Below are positions 62,522 through 64,000 of a DNA stretch of 64,000 nucleotides, piece by piece. The DNA comes from CAZGSN01 sp964371655. Lineage in GTDB: Bacteria > Desulfobacterota > Binatia > HRBIN30. The stretch's first letter is position 1, and each line of letters begins with the position of its first letter. The notes beneath the pieces are model-generated. The model did no database searches. It saw only the letters and a program-made list of their open reading frames with translations, and had not been told where the DNA came from. A program made the position numbers and the translations under genes. The DNA lies in assembly GCA_964371655.1 (NCBI GenBank), contig CAYJOD010000010.1, positions 70,746 to 134,745 of the forward strand. Reading direction: 5' to 3'.

Positions 62522-63909
62522 ACAAGCATCGAGTCCTGATCGTCGACGACGAGCCGAGTGTCCGAGAATCCCTGCGGATGGTTCTCAAGGACCGCTACCA
62601 AGTCCTGAGCGCGACCTCTGGCCAGGAAGGCCTGGATCTGCTCGATGCCGAGACTCCCGACGTTGTCCTGCTCGACATCCTGATGCCGGGAATGGACGGC
62701 CTGGAAATCCTCGAGCGCATGCGCGAGCGCCCGGCGCCGCCACAGGTCATCATGGTCACCGCAACCAAGACGGTGAAGACCGCGGTGACGGCCATGAAGC
62801 TCGGTGCGTTTCACTACATCACCAAGCCTTTCGACGTCGAGGAGCTGCTGGTGACCGTCGACCGTGCCGTCGAATCGAGGACCCTCGTGCGCGAGGTGCA
62901 AGCTCTGCGCGCCGAGGTCGGCGAGCGTTATCACTTCACCAACATCGTCGGCAACTCGGCCAAATTCCAAGCCGCGTTGCGAACCGTGTCCATGGTCGCC
63001 CCGCTCAAGACAACCGTCCTGATCACCGGCGAAAGCGGTACCGGCAAGGAACTGGTCGCACGTGCGATCCATTACAACAGCCCACGCTCGCAGCGGCCCC
63101 TGGTGACCATCAACTGCGCCGCGATTCCGGAAACCCTCATTGAAAGCGAGCTGTTCGGTCACGAGAAGGGCGCCTTCACCGACGCCTACGCCAAGAAGCT
63201 GGGCCAGTTCGAGGTCGCCGACCAAGCCACCCTCTTCCTCGATGAGATCGGCGAGTTGCCGCCGAACACTCAGGCCAAGCTCCTGCGCGTTCTTGAACAA
63301 TCCCAGTTTACCCGCGTCGGCGGCACGGTCCCGCTGAGCTCCGACGTTCGCATCATCGCCGCCACCAACCGCGATCTGCACGACGAGATGCGCGCCGGCA
63401 ACTTTCGCGCCGATCTCTTCTACCGGCTCAACGTCGTCTCCGTTCATCTGCCGCCGTTGCGCGATCGCCGCGACGATATCGCGATCCTGGTGCGCCACTT
63501 CTTGACCGCCAAGTCCAGCGAGTTGGGGCTGCCGGAAAAGCCGTTCAGCAGCGATGCCCTCGATCTGCTTCTCCAATATGCCTGGCCGGGCAACGTCCGT
63601 GAGCTCGAGAACGTCATCGAGCGCACACTGGTCTTGTCCGAGGGACCGATCATGCAACCCTCCGACCTGCCGCAGTACGTGGTCTCCGGAAACACGCAGA
63701 GTCACCCCTTGCGCCAGAGCGTCCTGCGCGGCGAAATTCGCCTCGCCGAAGCCGTCGACAAGTTCGAGGTCGAGCTGATCCGTGCCGCCCTTGGTCAGAC
63801 CGGCAACAACCAAACGCGCGCCGCCGAGCTGCTCGGCACAACCCGCCGTATCCTCAAGTACAAGATGGATAAGCTCGGCCTCGCGCCGGCCGAAGAGTCA
63901 ACCTTGTAA
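62518..63909 (+). CDS. NtrC-type response regulator with GAFTDA loop
   Basis: A 463 aa response regulator. Receiver: RVLIVDDEPSVRES, phospho-acceptor D53 in LLDILMPGMDG. AAA+: GESGTGKE, then GHEKGAFTDAYAKK, where GAFTGA is expected; QATLFLDEIGELP and YAWPGNVREL are normal. The Fis-like HTH (NNQTRAAELLGTTRRILKYK) is present. It is coupled to the kinase fusion gene by an ATGA overlap. The Gly-to-Asp change in the sigma-54-contact loop is known in some family members and may alter sigma-54 dependence. It probably controls the polysaccharide genes, but no target site was found. Confidence 0.9.
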   Translation: MNKHRVLIVDDEPSVRESLRMVLKDRYQVLSATSGQEGLDLLDAETPDVVLLDILMPGMDGLEILERMRERPAPPQVIMVTATKTVKTAVTAMKLGAFHYITKPFDVEELLVTVDRAVESRTLVREVQALRAEVGERYHFTNIVGNSAKFQAALRTVSMVAPLKTTVLITGESGTGKELVARAIHYNSPRSQRPLVTINCAAIPETLIESELFGHEKGAFTDAYAKKLGQFEVADQATLFLDEIGELPPNTQAKLLRVLEQSQFTRVGGTVPLSSDVRIIAATNRDLHDEMRAGNFRADLFYRLNVVSVHLPPLRDRRDDIAILVRHFLTAKSSELGLPEKPFSSDALDLLLQYAWPGNVRELENVIERTLVLSEGPIMQPSDLPQYVVSGNTQSHPLRQSVLRGEIRLAEAVDKFEVELIRAALGQTGNNQTRAAELLGTTRRILKYKMDKLGLAPAEESTL

Positions 63910-64000
63910 GCTCCGCGGTTCAAGAGTGTACAAGTTCTAGCCGCGGGGCCCCCGGGGGGGCCCCCCCCCCCCCCCCCCCCGCGCGGGGGGGGGGGGGGGT
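63910..64000. other. Contig end with G/C homopolymers
   Basis: After the regulator stop there are about 35 bases containing a CCGCGG...CCGCGG pair, then from about 63945 nearly pure runs of G and C to the end of the window. This pattern is unlike everything else here and is most likely a sequencing or assembly artefact at a contig end. Confidence 0.75.

Overview
The window is a GC-rich (roughly 60 %) stretch of bacterial chromosome devoted almost entirely to making, modifying, exporting and regulating a surface polysaccharide (capsule or exopolysaccharide) of the Wzx/Wzy type. No rRNA, tRNA, CRISPR array or transposase gene was recognised. The Wza/Wzc/BY-kinase export set, the sigma-54-type regulators and a dockerin-like GDCNRDG cassette in a secreted beta-helix protein point to a Gram-negative, deltaproteobacteria-like or Binatota-like organism. 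That placement is inference, not a phylogenetic result. The last ~50 bases are G/C homopolymer and look like an assembly end.

Layout. Almost every gene is on the minus strand, so transcription runs from high to low coordinates. The exceptions are the flippase at 30.2-31.6 kb and the regulator pair at 60.8-63.9 kb. (i) 58.4-63.9 kb is regulation: two NtrC-type response regulators, one histidine kinase fused to a degenerate NtrC-type ATPase domain, and one degenerate kinase-like protein, arranged as two divergent pairs. (ii) 50.2-58.2 kb is the export head: an ExeA-like ATPase with LysM and SPOR domains, an RfaH/NusG-like antiterminator, a 0.67 kb leader with a good sigma-70-type promoter, then Wza-like, Wzc/Wzz-like, BY-kinase-like and Wzy/WaaL-like genes. 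(iii) 35.5-50.2 kb is a compact block: two FemAB/GT4 genes, two SGNH paralogues, a DegT aminotransferase, a methyltransferase, a NodU-type carbamoyltransferase with SxtJ- and DUF5989-like partners, an initiating sugar transferase with permuted domains, two SDRs, a Gfo/Idh oxidoreductase and a second methyltransferase. (iv) 31.6-35.0 kb is a small acyl module: KAS III, acyl carrier protein, an unknown protein and a GNAT-like protein. (v) 16.4-31.6 kb holds the flippase, an HprK-like kinase, GT4 enzymes, a second carbamoyltransferase with an SGNH and a DUF5989 protein, a giant beta-helix protein and a CMAH-like metallohydrolase. (vi) 1-16.3 kb holds a sulfatase-superfamily protein, a membrane spermidine-synthase-like protein, two GT39-like integral membrane glycosyltransferases, an MBOAT/SGNH O-acylation pair, a GT2, the rfbB-rfbA-rfbC genes for dTDP-rhamnose precursors and an SDR with a zinc-ribbon-like insert.

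How it fits together. dTDP-sugar enzymes, SDRs, DegT and Gfo/Idh would make nucleotide sugars. The sugar transferase starts the repeat unit on undecaprenyl phosphate and the GT4/GT2 enzymes extend it. Methyl-, carbamoyl- and O-acyl-transferases decorate it. The Wzx-like protein flips it, the Wzy-like protein polymerises it, and Wzc/Wza export it. The RfaH-like protein probably helps polymerase read the long minus-strand transcript.

A second theme is the non-coding DNA. Between 1 and 35.5 kb nearly every gap is filled with palindromic or miniature inverted-repeat elements, some inserted inside others. From 35.5 to 63.9 kb no such element was seen.
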